Part shown: piece by piece, positions 34,487 to 43,669 of the stretch | How the letters are laid out: each line of letters starts with the position of its first letter | Numbering within the stretch: the stretch's first letter is position 1 | Source of the DNA: an uncultured Zoogloea sp. | Lineage (GTDB): Bacteria > Pseudomonadota > Gammaproteobacteria > Burkholderiales > Rhodocyclaceae | Direction of reading: 5' to 3' | Assembly (NCBI GenBank): GCA_937967645.1 | Contig: CALBTT010000228.1 | Span: 1-64,000, forward strand | Length of the DNA stretch: 64,000 nucleotides | Position numbers and translations under genes: made by a program | Notes under the pieces: model-generated | Databases searched by the model: none | What the model was told of the DNA's origin: nothing | Seen by the model: only the letters and a program-made list of their open reading frames with translations

Positions 34487-35878
34487 ATGAATTTCCCTCA
34501 AAGCAGCGCTCCGAATGGCGTCACAGGGGCCGCCGCAACGCGTGAAGTGGTCTCCGTATCCTGGCTGAACCGGGCCGCCCGGGAGGCCCTGGAAGGCAGC
34601 TTTCCGCTGATGTGGATTGCCGGCGAAGTGTCCACCCTGACCCGCGCCGCCTCGGGGCACCTCTACTTCACCCTCAAGGATGAGCAAGCCCAGGTGCGCT
34701 GCACCATGTGGCGCAACCGGGCCCAGACCCTGCCCTTCAAGGTCGAGCACGGCATGCGGGTCGAGGTACGCGCGCTGGTCACCCTGTTCGAGCCGAGGGG
34801 CGACTTCCAGCTCAGCGTCGAGTCCATCCGTCTGGCCGGCCAGGGCAACCTCTATGAAGCCTTCCTGCTGCTCAAGGCGCGCCTTGAGGCGGAGGGCCTG
34901 TTCGATCCGGCGATCAAGCGTGCGCCACCCCCCTTCCCCCGCGGCATCGCCGTGGTCACCTCGCCCCAGGCCGCAGCGTGGCGGGACGTCACCGCCGCCC
35001 TCGCCCGCCGCGCCGCCCATGTACCCGTGACCCTGTACCCCAGCCAGGTCCAGGGTGAGAGCGCACCAGCCCAGATCGCCGCAGCGATCGGCCTGGCCGG
35101 CAAGCGGGCCGCCGCCGACGGGAACGACGTGCTGCTGCTGGTGCGTGGCGGCGGCAGCCTCGAAGATCTGGCCGCCTTCAACGACGAGCGGGTGGCCCGC
35201 GCAATCCGAGCCTGCCCGCTGCCGGTGGTGGTCGGCGTCGGCCACGAGACGGACATCGGCATCGCCGACTTTGCCGCCGACCTGCGCGCGGCCACCCCGA
35301 CCGCCGCAGCCGAGCTGGTCACCGCCGCCTACCTGGAATGGCGCGAACGCTCGGGGCAACTGGCAGTGCGCATCCGGCGCGCCATGGAACGCCGCGTGGA
35401 GAGCGCCGCCCAGCGCCTGGACCGGGCCGCGGCCCGCCTCACCCACCCACGCCAGCGGCTGGAAGGCAGCCGCCTGCGTCTGACGATTCTCGAACAGGCC
35501 CTGCGCAGCAGCCTCGAGCGACGCCTCAGCGACGGGCGCAGCCGCCTGGCTCGCCTCCAGCTGCGCCTCGCCGCCCGGCGTCCCGCCCCGGAGGCACTGG
35601 CCGTGCGCCTGGACACCCTCGAGGCCCGCCTGCAGCGGGCCACCCGGCAGCAGCTCGATGTCCGCCAGGCAAAGCTGGCGGCCCTGCAGCAGCACCTCGC
35701 CCACCTCGACCCCCGCGGTGTCCTGGCACGCGGCTACACCATCACGCGCGATGCCCAGGGCCAGATCGCCCGCAACGCGGAAGCGCTCGTCCCGGGCAGC
35801 GCCATCCGGATCGAGTTCGCGGATGGCGAAGTCGGTGCCACCGTCGATCCCCGTCAGGATCGTCTGGACCTCGGCTAA
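34487..35878 (+). CDS. xseA: Exodeoxyribonuclease VII large subunit
   Basis: Large subunit of the single-strand nuclease ExoVII. The 463-residue product has an N-terminal OB fold (VSVSWLNRAAREALEG to FTLKDEQAQVRCTMW), the catalytic domain with VRGGGSLEDLAAFNDE and VGVGHETDIGIADFAAD, and a long Arg/Leu-rich coiled coil. ATG 34487 is chosen by homology; ATG 34448 would add 13 residues. Neither has a visible ribosome site. xseB is not nearby. Confidence 0.95.
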   Translation: MNFPQSSAPNGVTGAAATREVVSVSWLNRAAREALEGSFPLMWIAGEVSTLTRAASGHLYFTLKDEQAQVRCTMWRNRAQTLPFKVEHGMRVEVRALVTLFEPRGDFQLSVESIRLAGQGNLYEAFLLLKARLEAEGLFDPAIKRAPPPFPRGIAVVTSPQAAAWRDVTAALARRAAHVPVTLYPSQVQGESAPAQIAAAIGLAGKRAAADGNDVLLLVRGGGSLEDLAAFNDERVARAIRACPLPVVVGVGHETDIGIADFAADLRAATPTAAAELVTAAYLEWRERSGQLAVRIRRAMERRVESAAQRLDRAAARLTHPRQRLEGSRLRLTILEQALRSSLERRLSDGRSRLARLQLRLAARRPAPEALAVRLDTLEARLQRATRQQLDVRQAKLAALQQHLAHLDPRGVLARGYTITRDAQGQIARNAEALVPGSAIRIEFADGEVGATVDPRQDRLDLG

Positions 35879-35942
35879 GCCCCTCGGGAACCCTTGCCTG
35901 GCGCCGATCGGCGGCAGACAATCGAGAATTCTCGGCGCATTA

Positions 35943-35979
35943 TTGTGTAGAAAACCTAATCCCGACTAGAATAGTCGGG
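35943..35979 (+). promoter_or_regulatory. sodB promoter with IscR-like palindrome
   Basis: TTGTGT (35943-35948) and TAGAAT (35967-35972) with an 18-bp spacer form a plausible promoter 30-40 bases before the sodB ATG. A perfect palindrome CCCGACTA-GAA-TAGTCGGG (35961-35979) covers the -10 element. Its core GACTAGAATAGTC closely follows the IscR type 1 consensus GACT-R-WWW-Y-AGTC (one mismatch in WWW). Binding there would repress. Confidence 0.6.
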
Positions 35980-36008
35980 CAATTTCCCAAACCCCGGAGA
36001 ACATAAAC

Positions 36009-36596
36009 ATGGCTCACACCCTGCCCGAACTGCCCTACGCCAAGAACGCCCTGGCCCCGCACCTGTCCGAAGAAACCTTCGATTACCACTACGCCAAGCA
36101 CCACAACGCCTACGTGGTCAATCTGAACAACCTGATCGCCGGCACCGAATACGAGAACCTGTCCATCGAGGAAACCTTCCTCAAGGCCCCGGCCGGCGGT
36201 ATCTACAACAACGCCGCCCAGGTGTGGAACCACACCTTCTTCTGGAGCTGCATGAAGCCGAACGGCGGCGGCGCTCCGACCGGCGCCCTGGCTGACGCCA
36301 TCAACGCCAAGTGGGGCTCCTTCGACGAGTTCAAGAAGGCCTTCCAGGCCTCCGCCGTGGGCAACTTCGGCTCCGGCTGGACCTGGCTGGTGAAGAAGGC
36401 CGACGGCACCGTCGACATCGCCAACACCGGCGCCGCCGGCAACCCGCTGAAGACCGGCGAAGGCAAGCCCCTGCTGACCATCGACGTGTGGGAGCACGCC
36501 TACTACATCGACTACCGCAACCTGCGCCCGAAGTTCGTGGAAACCTTCCTGAACAGCCTGGCCAACTGGGACTTCGCGTCCGCCAACTTCGCCTGA
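36009..36596 (+). CDS. sodB: Superoxide dismutase, iron type
   Basis: Cytosolic enzyme converting superoxide to oxygen and peroxide. The 195-residue product begins HTLPELPYAKNALAPHLS and has metal ligands His27 (YHYAKHHNAYV), a His in WNHTFFW, and Asp/His in DVWEHAYYIDYRN. The AQVWNHTFFWSCM and GNFGSGWTWLV segments resemble Fe-SOD more than Mn-SOD. A GGAG site precedes the ATG, and a terminator follows. Confidence 0.96.
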   Translation: MAHTLPELPYAKNALAPHLSEETFDYHYAKHHNAYVVNLNNLIAGTEYENLSIEETFLKAPAGGIYNNAAQVWNHTFFWSCMKPNGGGAPTGALADAINAKWGSFDEFKKAFQASAVGNFGSGWTWLVKKADGTVDIANTGAAGNPLKTGEGKPLLTIDVWEHAYYIDYRNLRPKFVETFLNSLANWDFASANFA

Positions 36597-36653
36597 GCCC
36601 TGCGGCGGCCGATGGACTCCCCGTGATCCCGGCGCAGCCGCAGCAGTCGATCC

Positions 36654-36697
36654 GACAGCCCTGCTTCGCCCCCCTGGCAGCAGGGCTGTCTGCTTTA
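36654..36697 (+). terminator. Terminator of sodB
   Basis: A perfect 12-bp stem, GACAGCCCTGCT (36654-36665) and AGCAGGGCTGTC (36679-36690), followed by TGCTTTA. It lies about 58 bases past the sodB stop. The remaining gap to 36805 has a short CCCCCGG-containing stem and nothing else recognised. Confidence 0.75.
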
Positions 36698-36805
36698 CCC
36701 CCCGGAATGTCGGGGACAACGTCTCGCCCGCCGGGCATCGAGACCCGCCAGACACCGCCACAGCCGAAACGCCGGCAGGCGTGAAGATCCGACGAGGATA
36801 CCCGC

Positions 36806-38059
36806 ATGAACCCGACGACCATCCAGCTGCTCGGTGCGATCCTGTTCGCCATCGCCATCCTGCACACCTTCGCCACCAAGTTCTTCGAGCGCCTGGCCCA
36901 CGCGGGCCCGCGGCACGCCGGCCTATGGCACCTGCTCGGCGAGGTCGAGGTCGTGTTCGGTTTCTGGGCGATGGTGCTGATGATCGCCCTGTTCGCCCTC
37001 GAAGGCTCCGCACCCGCCATCGAGTACATCGAGTCACGCAACTTCACCGAGCCCATGTTCGTATTCGCGATCATGGTGATTGCCGGCACCCGCCCCATCC
37101 TCAACAGCGCCTCGCAGGTCGTTGCCCTGGTGGCCCGCGCCCTGCCCCTCGGCGGCTCCGCCGGCACCTACCTCACCGTGCTGACCCTGGTGCCCCTGCT
37201 CGGCTCCTTCATCACCGAGCCCGCCGCGATGACCCTCGCCGCCCTCATCCTGCGCGATCAGTTCTTCAGCCGCGGCCTGTCGCCGCGCCTGATGTATGCC
37301 ACCCTCGGCGTCCTGTTCGTGAACATCTCGATCGGCGGCACGCTGACGCCTTTTGCTGCGCCGCCGGTGCTCATGGTGGCGGCCAAATGGGAGTGGAACA
37401 CCGCCTTCATGCTGTCCGCCTTCGGCTGGAAAGCCGCGATCGCGGTGCTGGTCAACGCCGCCGGTGCGACCCTGCTGTTCCACCGCGAACTGTCCGCGCT
37501 GGCGACGCAGCGCAGCCAGGGAGCAGGCAGCCCGCTGGCATTGACCGTGGTGCACATCCTGTTCCTGGTCGGTGTCGTCGTCTTTGCCCACCACCCTGCC
37601 CTGTTCCTCGGCCTGTTCCTGTTCTTCCTCGGGGTGGCCCACGCCTATAGCGCGCACCAGGATCGGCTGATCCTGAAGGAAGGCCTGCTGGTGGCCTTTT
37701 TCCTGGCCGGGCTGGTGGTGCTGGGCGGGCAGCAGCAGTGGTGGCTCCAGCCGCTGCTGATGAGCATGAGCAGCAGCGCGGTGTTCGTTGGTGCCACGGT
37801 GCTCACCGCCTTCACCGACAACGCCGCCCTGACCTACCTCGGCTCGCTGGTGGAGGGCCTGTCGGACGACTTCAAGTACGCCCTGGTGGCGGGGGCCGTC
37901 ACCGGCGGCGGCCTGACCATCATCGCCAACGCCCCCAACCCCGCGGGCGTCTCCATCCTCAAGGGCAGCTTCGCCGACGAGTCGGTCAATCCGGGCGGTC
38001 TTCTTCTGGCCGCCCTCGCCCCCACCCTGGTGGCGGCCGCGGCCTTCGCGCTGCTGTAG
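36806..38059 (+). CDS. Putative Na+/H+ antiporter (PF07399-type)
   Basis: A 417-residue membrane protein with about 11 hydrophobic segments. It resembles the putative Na+/H+ antiporter family (formerly DUF1504), with GSFITEPAAMTLAALIL, NISIGGTLTPFAAPPVLMVA and a second TDNAALTYLGS plus NAPNPAG half; these duplicated helix-break motifs suit an ion-transporter-superfamily fold. Substrate and direction are not shown by the sequence. It follows sodB but has its own ribosome site (GAGGAT). Confidence 0.8.
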   Translation: MNPTTIQLLGAILFAIAILHTFATKFFERLAHAGPRHAGLWHLLGEVEVVFGFWAMVLMIALFALEGSAPAIEYIESRNFTEPMFVFAIMVIAGTRPILNSASQVVALVARALPLGGSAGTYLTVLTLVPLLGSFITEPAAMTLAALILRDQFFSRGLSPRLMYATLGVLFVNISIGGTLTPFAAPPVLMVAAKWEWNTAFMLSAFGWKAAIAVLVNAAGATLLFHRELSALATQRSQGAGSPLALTVVHILFLVGVVVFAHHPALFLGLFLFFLGVAHAYSAHQDRLILKEGLLVAFFLAGLVVLGGQQQWWLQPLLMSMSSSAVFVGATVLTAFTDNAALTYLGSLVEGLSDDFKYALVAGAVTGGGLTIIANAPNPAGVSILKGSFADESVNPGGLLLAALAPTLVAAAAFALL

Positions 38060-38179
38060 GTGGGATCTTTCCCTTCGCACGGATAAGCTTAGGCCGATTA
38101 AATGGTTCGTCCGCCCTGAGGAGAGGGCTAGACTCCGGGGCATGCGACCCCTCTCGTCGCGGTGATCCGGAGACCCAGC

Positions 38180-38788
38180 TTGCGCTACACCACCCTCATC
38201 GTTCCCGGCTTTCATGGCAGCGGCCCGACCCACTGGCAGAGCTGGATGCAGGACCGCGTGCCCCAGGCCCGACGGGTGGATGGCATCGACTGGGAACGCC
38301 CGGTGCTCGCCGACTGGGCGGCCGCGGTGAGCCGCAGCATCGACGCGGCGCCCGGCCCGGTGCTGGTGGTGGCCCACAGCTTCGGTTGCCTGGCATCGGT
38401 GTGCGCCACCGCCCGGCGTGCCCAGCGCGTAGCCGGGCTGATGCTGGTCGCCCCGGCCGACCCTGAGCGCTTCGCGCCAGCAGGTCTGCGCGAGGAGGAC
38501 CAAGACAGCATCTCCCACGCCATTCCGGACCGCCCCCTGGGCATCCCCAGCCTGGTCGTGACCAGCACCAACGATCCCTGGGTGCGCCTCTCCTCTGCCG
38601 CCTACTGGGCCGACAAATGGGGCGGTTTTCTGGTGAATGTAGGCGCCGCCGGCCACATCAACGTGGATTCAGGCCACGGCCCCTGGCCCCGGGGCCTCGA
38701 ATTGCTCGACGCCCTGCGGGCCACCTGCGACGGACTGCCCCTGGGCCACATCGACGCACGTCCCGGACCCCGCGTCGCCACCTGCTGA
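38180..38788 (+). CDS. Small alpha/beta hydrolase (RBBP9/YdeN type)
   Basis: A 202-residue serine hydrolase-fold protein. It opens YTTLIVPGFHGSGPTHWQ, typical of RBBP9/YdeN proteins, and has the nucleophile in AHSFG (Ser about residue 65), an Asp near STNDPW and a His in GAAGHINVDSG. TTG at 38180 is preferred because GGAGA lies 6 bases upstream; GTG at 38162 is the alternative. Natural substrate unknown. Confidence 0.82.
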   Translation: MRYTTLIVPGFHGSGPTHWQSWMQDRVPQARRVDGIDWERPVLADWAAAVSRSIDAAPGPVLVVAHSFGCLASVCATARRAQRVAGLMLVAPADPERFAPAGLREEDQDSISHAIPDRPLGIPSLVVTSTNDPWVRLSSAAYWADKWGGFLVNVGAAGHINVDSGHGPWPRGLELLDALRATCDGLPLGHIDARPGPRVATC

Positions 38789-38800
38789 CCCCGAAAATGG

Positions 38801-38841
38801 CGCGAGGCCTGGACGGCAAACATGCCGGTCCGGGCCTCGCG
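38801..38841. terminator. Long stem-loop between the hydrolase gene and cysB
   Basis: CGCGAGGCC (38801-38809) pairs with GGCCTCGCG (38833-38841), and the stem continues inward (GGAC/GTCC, GGCA/TGCC) around AACA. It sits between convergent genes and could terminate both, though T tracts are weak (AAAT on either side). Confidence 0.7.
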
Positions 38842-38862
38842 AAATGGGGTGCGCCCCGTCCC

Positions 38863-39810
38863 TCAGAACTCGGGGCCGTAGCCTTCCTTCTCTGGCCGCA
38901 GCGCGGCACGCACCACGGTTTCGCTCAGGGACTCCGAGCACAGCTCGATGAAGCGGTAGGCGAAGCCCCGCAGGAAGTGCCCGCGGCGCACGGCGATGCG
39001 GGTGATGTTCTCCTCGAACAGATGGCTGCTCGGCAGCATGTTCAGGCCCTTGTCGCGGGCCGGGTCGTAGGCCATCGAGGCCACGATGCCGATGCCCAGG
39101 CCCAGCTCCACATACGCCTTGATCACGTCCGCATCGAGGGCCGACATCACCACATCGGGTGTCAGGCCGGCCTTGGCGAAGGTCTCGTCGATCTTCGCCC
39201 GACCGGTGAAGCCCTCGTGGTAAGTGATCACCGGGTGCTCGGCAATCGCCTCGAGGGTCAGCGGCTCGACCGATTCCAGCGGATGGCCCACCGGCACGAT
39301 CACCGAATGGTGCCAAGCGTAATACGGGAAGGACACGAAGTCCGGCACCCCGGCCAGGGACTCGGTGGCGATGCCGATGTCGGCACGGCCGTCCTGGAGC
39401 ATGGTCACGATCTCCGTCGGGCTCGCCTGATGCAGCACCAGGTGCACCTTCGGGAAGGCCTGCTTGAACTGGGTGACCACCCGCGGCAATGCATAGCGTG
39501 CCTGGGTGTGGGTGGTCACCACGGTGAGCTGGCCATGGTCCTTGTTGCTGAACTGCTCGGCGATGCTCTTGATGTTACGGGCATCCATGAGCATGCGGTC
39601 CACGATGTGGACCAACTCCTGGCCCGGCTCGGTGAGGCCGAGCAGGCGCTTGCCCTTGCGGATGAAGAGCTCGAGCCCGAGCTCGTCCTCCAGATCCTTG
39701 ATGTGCTTGGACACCCCCGACTGGGAGGTGAACAAGGCATTCGCCACCTCGGTCAGGTTGAAATTGCGGCGCACCGTCTCGTGGATGATGCGCAGTTGCT
39801 GAAAATTCAT
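38863..39810 (-). CDS. cysB: LysR-type regulator CysB
   Basis: Activator of sulfate assimilation that responds to O-acetyl- or N-acetylserine. The 315-residue product begins MNFQQLRIIHETVRRNFNL with the winged helix-turn-helix SQSGVSKHIKDLEDELGLELF (about residues 29-49), a CysB/Cbl signature, and a periplasmic-binding-like effector domain. It starts at the last base of the cysA stop, so it is the final gene of the sulfate operon and may control its own operon. Confidence 0.92.
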   Translation of the reverse strand: MNFQQLRIIHETVRRNFNLTEVANALFTSQSGVSKHIKDLEDELGLELFIRKGKRLLGLTEPGQELVHIVDRMLMDARNIKSIAEQFSNKDHGQLTVVTTHTQARYALPRVVTQFKQAFPKVHLVLHQASPTEIVTMLQDGRADIGIATESLAGVPDFVSFPYYAWHHSVIVPVGHPLESVEPLTLEAIAEHPVITYHEGFTGRAKIDETFAKAGLTPDVVMSALDADVIKAYVELGLGIGIVASMAYDPARDKGLNMLPSSHLFEENITRIAVRRGHFLRGFAYRFIELCSESLSETVVRAALRPEKEGYGPEF

Positions 39811-40919
39811 CAGATCACCCAGTTTGGCGCCTGGCTGGCGCCACTTGCTGCAGCATTACGTTCGAAAACTCGGAGACGGGAGGGTACCAGACGCACGGCC
39901 TGACCTTCCTCCAGACCGAGGCGGGCCACCTCGTCGCGGGTGATCTCCACCTCGAAGACCTGGCCCGTGGACCCGTTCAGGCCATCCAGCTCGACCCGGG
40001 CGGTCACCCCGAAGGCCAGGATGCGGCTGATCTTTGCCGCCACTCCGCCGGCCTCGCTGCCATCCACCACGATGTCGATCTCGTGCGGACGGGCGAAGGC
40101 GAACACTTCGGAGCCATGGGCCAGATCCACCTTGCCCGGCGCCAGCCGGTCATCCCCCACATGCACCGCCTCACCTTCGACCCGGCCATGGAAGAGGTTC
40201 ACCGAACCCAGGAAGCCGTACACGAAGGGCGATGCCGGATGGCGATAGACCTCCTCCGGCGTGCCCACCTGCTCGACCTTGCCGTGATCCATCAGCACCA
40301 CCCGGTCGGCCACCTCCAGCGCCTCTTCCTGGTCATGGGTGACGAAGATGGAGGTGATGTGCAGTTCGTCATGCAGGCGGCGCAGCCAGCGGCGCAGCTC
40401 CTTGCGCACCTTGGCGTCCAGGGCGCCGAAGGGCTCGTCGAGCAGCAGCACCCGCGGCTCCACCGCCAGGGCGCGGGCCAGCGCAATCCGCTGGCGCTGG
40501 CCGCCGGACAACTGGCTCGGGAAACGGTCTGCCACCCAGTCCAGCTGGACCAGCTTGAGCAGCTCCAGCACCTTGGCCTTGATTGCCTTTTCCGAGGGGC
40601 GCGTGGCGCGAGGCTTCATGCGCATGCCGAAGGCCACGTTGTCGAAGACGGTCATGTGGCGGAACAGGGCATAGTGCTGGAACACGAAGCCCACCTGGCG
40701 CTCGCGTACGTGGGTGTCCGACGCGTCCTGGCCCTCCAGCAGCACCTGGCCGCTGTCGGCCGACTCCAGGCCCGCGATGATGCGCAGCAGGGTGGTCTTG
40801 CCGCAACCGGAGGGGCCGAGCAGGGCCACCAGCTCGCCGGTGGGGAAATCGAGGGAGACGTCCTGCAGCGCCGTGAAGCTGCCGAACTGCTTGCGGATGT
40901 TCTTGACCTGGATGCTCAT
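39810..40919 (-). CDS. cysA: Sulfate/thiosulfate ABC transporter ATPase CysA
   Basis: Energises sulfate uptake through CysT-CysW. The 369-residue product has Walker A GPSGCGKTT (about 36-44), Q-loop, signature LSGGQRQR (about 138), Walker B LLLDEPFGALD and the H-loop THDQEEA, then a C-terminal TOBE-like regulatory domain. It overlaps cysB by one base and follows cysW by one base. Confidence 0.97.
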   Translation of the reverse strand: MSIQVKNIRKQFGSFTALQDVSLDFPTGELVALLGPSGCGKTTLLRIIAGLESADSGQVLLEGQDASDTHVRERQVGFVFQHYALFRHMTVFDNVAFGMRMKPRATRPSEKAIKAKVLELLKLVQLDWVADRFPSQLSGGQRQRIALARALAVEPRVLLLDEPFGALDAKVRKELRRWLRRLHDELHITSIFVTHDQEEALEVADRVVLMDHGKVEQVGTPEEVYRHPASPFVYGFLGSVNLFHGRVEGEAVHVGDDRLAPGKVDLAHGSEVFAFARPHEIDIVVDGSEAGGVAAKISRILAFGVTARVELDGLNGSTGQVFEVEITRDEVARLGLEEGQAVRLVPSRLRVFERNAAASGASQAPNWVI

Positions 40920-40920
40920 G

Positions 40921-41817
40921 TTATTCGTCCTCGTTGCTACGGCTCGATTTGCCGGCCTGGCGCTCGACCCATCCCTTGATGACCAGGGTCACCAGGGCCA
41001 GGAACGCCAGCAGGGAGGCCACCGCAAAGGCGGCAGCAAACTGGTATTCGTTGTAGAGAATCTCGACGTGCAGTGGCATGGTGTTGGTCAAGCCACGGAT
41101 GTGCCCGGAGACCACGCTGACCGCGCCGAACTCGCCCATCGCCCGCGCGTTGCACAGGATCACGCCGTACAGCAGGCCCCACTTCACGTTCGGCAGGGTC
41201 ACGTGCCAGAAGGTCTGCCAGCCCCGCGCGCCCAGCACGACGGCCGCTTCCTCCTCCTCCTTGCCCTGGGCCTCCATCAAGGGGATCAGCTCCCGCGCCA
41301 CGAACGGGAAGGTCACGAAGACGGTCGCCAGCACGATGCCCGGCACGGCGAAGATGACCTTCACGTCATGCTCGGACAGCCACGGGCCGAACCAGCCCTG
41401 AGCCCCAAAGACCAGCACGTAGATCAGACCCGACACCACCGGCGACACCGAGAACGGCAGATCGATCAGGGTGACCAGGAAGTGCTTGCCCCGGAAGTCG
41501 AACTTGGTGATCGCCCAGGCTGCCGACACCCCGAACACCAGGTTCAGCGGCACCGCGATGGCGGCTGCAGTGAGGGTCAACCGCACCGCAGCCAGCGCAT
41601 CCGGCTCCAGCAGGGCATTGATGTAGGTATCCCAGCCCTTGCGGAAGGCCTCCACGAACACCGCCACCAGCGGCAACAGCAGAAAGAAGGCGAAGAAGCT
41701 CAGGGCGATGGCGATCAGCGTCCATTTGACCCAGGTCGGCTCGCGGGTCGCGGCCTTCGATTCGAAGCGGGCGGACTGGTCGCCCGCCCCATGCAGTACT
41801 GCAGCGGCGCCGGCCAT
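40921..41817 (-). CDS. cysW: Sulfate ABC transporter permease CysW
   Basis: Membrane subunit of the sulfate importer. The 298-residue product has six predicted membrane segments and the EAA coupling loop EEEEAAVVLGARGWQTFW. An extra polar N-terminus of about 30 residues precedes the first helix. Its start overlaps the cysT stop by one base. Confidence 0.95.
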   Translation of the reverse strand: MAGAAAVLHGAGDQSARFESKAATREPTWVKWTLIAIALSFFAFFLLLPLVAVFVEAFRKGWDTYINALLEPDALAAVRLTLTAAAIAVPLNLVFGVSAAWAITKFDFRGKHFLVTLIDLPFSVSPVVSGLIYVLVFGAQGWFGPWLSEHDVKVIFAVPGIVLATVFVTFPFVARELIPLMEAQGKEEEEAAVVLGARGWQTFWHVTLPNVKWGLLYGVILCNARAMGEFGAVSVVSGHIRGLTNTMPLHVEILYNEYQFAAAFAVASLLAFLALVTLVIKGWVERQAGKSSRSNEDE

Positions 41818-42656
41818 CAGCGGGCCCTCCCGGTACGTTTGGCTGTCCAGGCCTGAAGGCCATTGATGATCAGCAGCAGGATGAAGGAGAAGATCAGCAT
41901 GACCACGGCCACCGCGGTGGCACCCGCATAGTCGTACTGCTCGAGTTTGGTGATGATCATCAGCGGAGTGATTTCCGACACCATCGGGATATTGCCGGCG
42001 ATGAAGATCACCGAACCGTACTCACCCACGGCGCGGGCGAAGGCCAGCGCAAAGCCGGTCAGCAGGGCCGGGAAAAGGGTCGGAAAGACCACATGCTGAA
42101 AGGCCTGCCAGCGGCTGGCACCCAGGCTGACCGCGGCCTCCTCGTATTCGGTGTCCAGGTCCTCGAGGATCGGCTGGACGGTCCGCACCACGAAGGGAAG
42201 GCCGATGAAGACCAGCGCCACCAGCACCCCCAGCGGCGTGAAGGCCACCTTGATGCCCAGGGGCTCAAGCACGCTGCCGACCCAGCCGTTCTTGGCGTAA
42301 AGAGCGGTCAGCGCGATGCCGGCCACCGCCGTGGGCAGGGCGAAAGGCAGATCGACCAGGGCATCGACCAGGCGCTTCCCAGGAAAGGAGTAGCGCACCA
42401 GCACCCAGGCCAGCAGCAACCCGAACACCGCATTGATGGCCGCGGCGATCAACGACGCTCCGAAGGACAAGCGGTACGAGGCCAGCACCCGCGGCGAGGT
42501 TGCAGCATCCCAGAAGTGCTCGAAGCCCAGCGAGCCTGCCTTGAAGAACACCGCCGCCAGCGGGATCAGCACGATCAGCGACAGGTAGCCCAGGGTATAG
42601 CCCAGGCTCAGCCCGAAGCCGGGCAGCACCCGGAAGGAAGTGGACGACGCAGCCAT
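41817..42656 (-). CDS. cysT: Sulfate ABC transporter permease CysT (CysU)
   Basis: Second membrane subunit of the sulfate importer. The 279-residue product has six hydrophobic segments and the EAA loop EYEEAAVSLGASRWQAF, with GSVIFIAGNIP near the C-terminus, typical of CysT. One-base overlaps with both sbp and cysW imply coupled translation. Confidence 0.95.
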   Translation of the reverse strand: MAASSTSFRVLPGFGLSLGYTLGYLSLIVLIPLAAVFFKAGSLGFEHFWDAATSPRVLASYRLSFGASLIAAAINAVFGLLLAWVLVRYSFPGKRLVDALVDLPFALPTAVAGIALTALYAKNGWVGSVLEPLGIKVAFTPLGVLVALVFIGLPFVVRTVQPILEDLDTEYEEAAVSLGASRWQAFQHVVFPTLFPALLTGFALAFARAVGEYGSVIFIAGNIPMVSEITPLMIITKLEQYDYAGATAVAVVMLIFSFILLLIINGLQAWTAKRTGRAR

Positions 42657-43669
42657 CAGCGCTTCACCACGATCTGGTCATACACGCCGCCATCGACGAA
42701 GTGGGTCTTCTGCACCGCATCCCAGCCACCCAGCTTCTCTTCCACCGTGAAGGTCTTCACCGCCGGGAAGCGGCTGGCGTACTTTTTCAGGACCGCCGGA
42801 TCACGCGGGCGGAAATGGTGCTTGGCGATGATCTCCTGGCCTTCCGGCGCGAACAGGAAGTTCAGGTAGGCCTCGGCGGCCTTGCGGGTGCCGCGCTTGT
42901 CGACCACCTTGTTCACCACTGCCACCGGGGCGGCAGCCTCGATGGACAGGGACGGGTACACCACGTCGAACTTGTCGCCGCCCACCTCCTGGTCGATCAG
43001 GGTGGCCTCGTTCTCGAAGGTGATCAGCACGTCGCCGATGTCCCGTTGCGTGAAGGTGGTGGTTGCGCCACGGCCGCCGCCGTCCAGCACCGGCACGTTG
43101 GCGAACAGCTTGCTGACGAAATCCCGGGCCCCGGCTTCGCTGCCGGTCTTCTGCAGGGCATAGCCCCAGGCCGCGAGGTAGGTGTAGCGGCCGTTGCCGG
43201 ACGTCTTGGGATTGGGCACGATCACCTGCAGGCCGGCGCGGGTCAGGTCGGACCAGTCTTTGATGCCCTTGGGGTTGCCCTTGCGGACGAGGAAGATGGT
43301 GGTGGTGGTGTAAGGTGCGGCCTCATGGGGAAAGGCCTTGCGCCAGGTCGGCGAGACCAGCCCGTTCTTGACCAGGGCCTCGATGTCCGGCGCCTGGTTC
43401 ATGGTCACCACGTCCGCCTCCAGGCCGGCCACCACGGACTGGACCTGCTTGCTGGAGCCGCCATGGGATTGATTGACGGTGAGCTTGTCCCCGCCGGCCT
43501 TCTGCCACTTGGCGATGAAGGCCGGGTTCACATCCTTGTACAGCTCCCGCGACACATCGTAGGAGACGTTCAGGAGGGTGGTATTGGCCTGGGCCGGCGC
43601 CGAGACCAGTGCGGCAAGACCGAGGAGTGCAGCGGCCAGAGGACGCAGAACGATGCGGGTCGGGGACAT
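42656..43669 (-). CDS. sbp: Periplasmic sulfate-binding protein
   Basis: Captures sulfate for CysTWA. The ATG at 43669 has an AAGGAG site and gives 337 residues with a Sec signal peptide (cleavage near APAQA, about residue 29). Binding-protein motifs include LLNVSYDVSRELYKD, VNQSHGGSSKQ and PKTSGNGRYTYLAAWGYA. It is the first gene of sbp-cysT-cysW-cysA-cysB, all with touching reading frames. Confidence 0.95.
   Translation of the reverse strand: MSPTRIVLRPLAAALLGLAALVSAPAQANTTLLNVSYDVSRELYKDVNPAFIAKWQKAGGDKLTVNQSHGGSSKQVQSVVAGLEADVVTMNQAPDIEALVKNGLVSPTWRKAFPHEAAPYTTTTIFLVRKGNPKGIKDWSDLTRAGLQVIVPNPKTSGNGRYTYLAAWGYALQKTGSEAGARDFVSKLFANVPVLDGGGRGATTTFTQRDIGDVLITFENEATLIDQEVGGDKFDVVYPSLSIEAAAPVAVVNKVVDKRGTRKAAEAYLNFLFAPEGQEIIAKHHFRPRDPAVLKKYASRFPAVKTFTVEEKLGGWDAVQKTHFVDGGVYDQIVVKR

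Noticed and set aside
35923..35934. CGAGAATTCTCG palindrome after xseA
   Set aside because: A 12-base self-complementary sequence with no loop or U tract; could arise by chance and does not look like a terminator.
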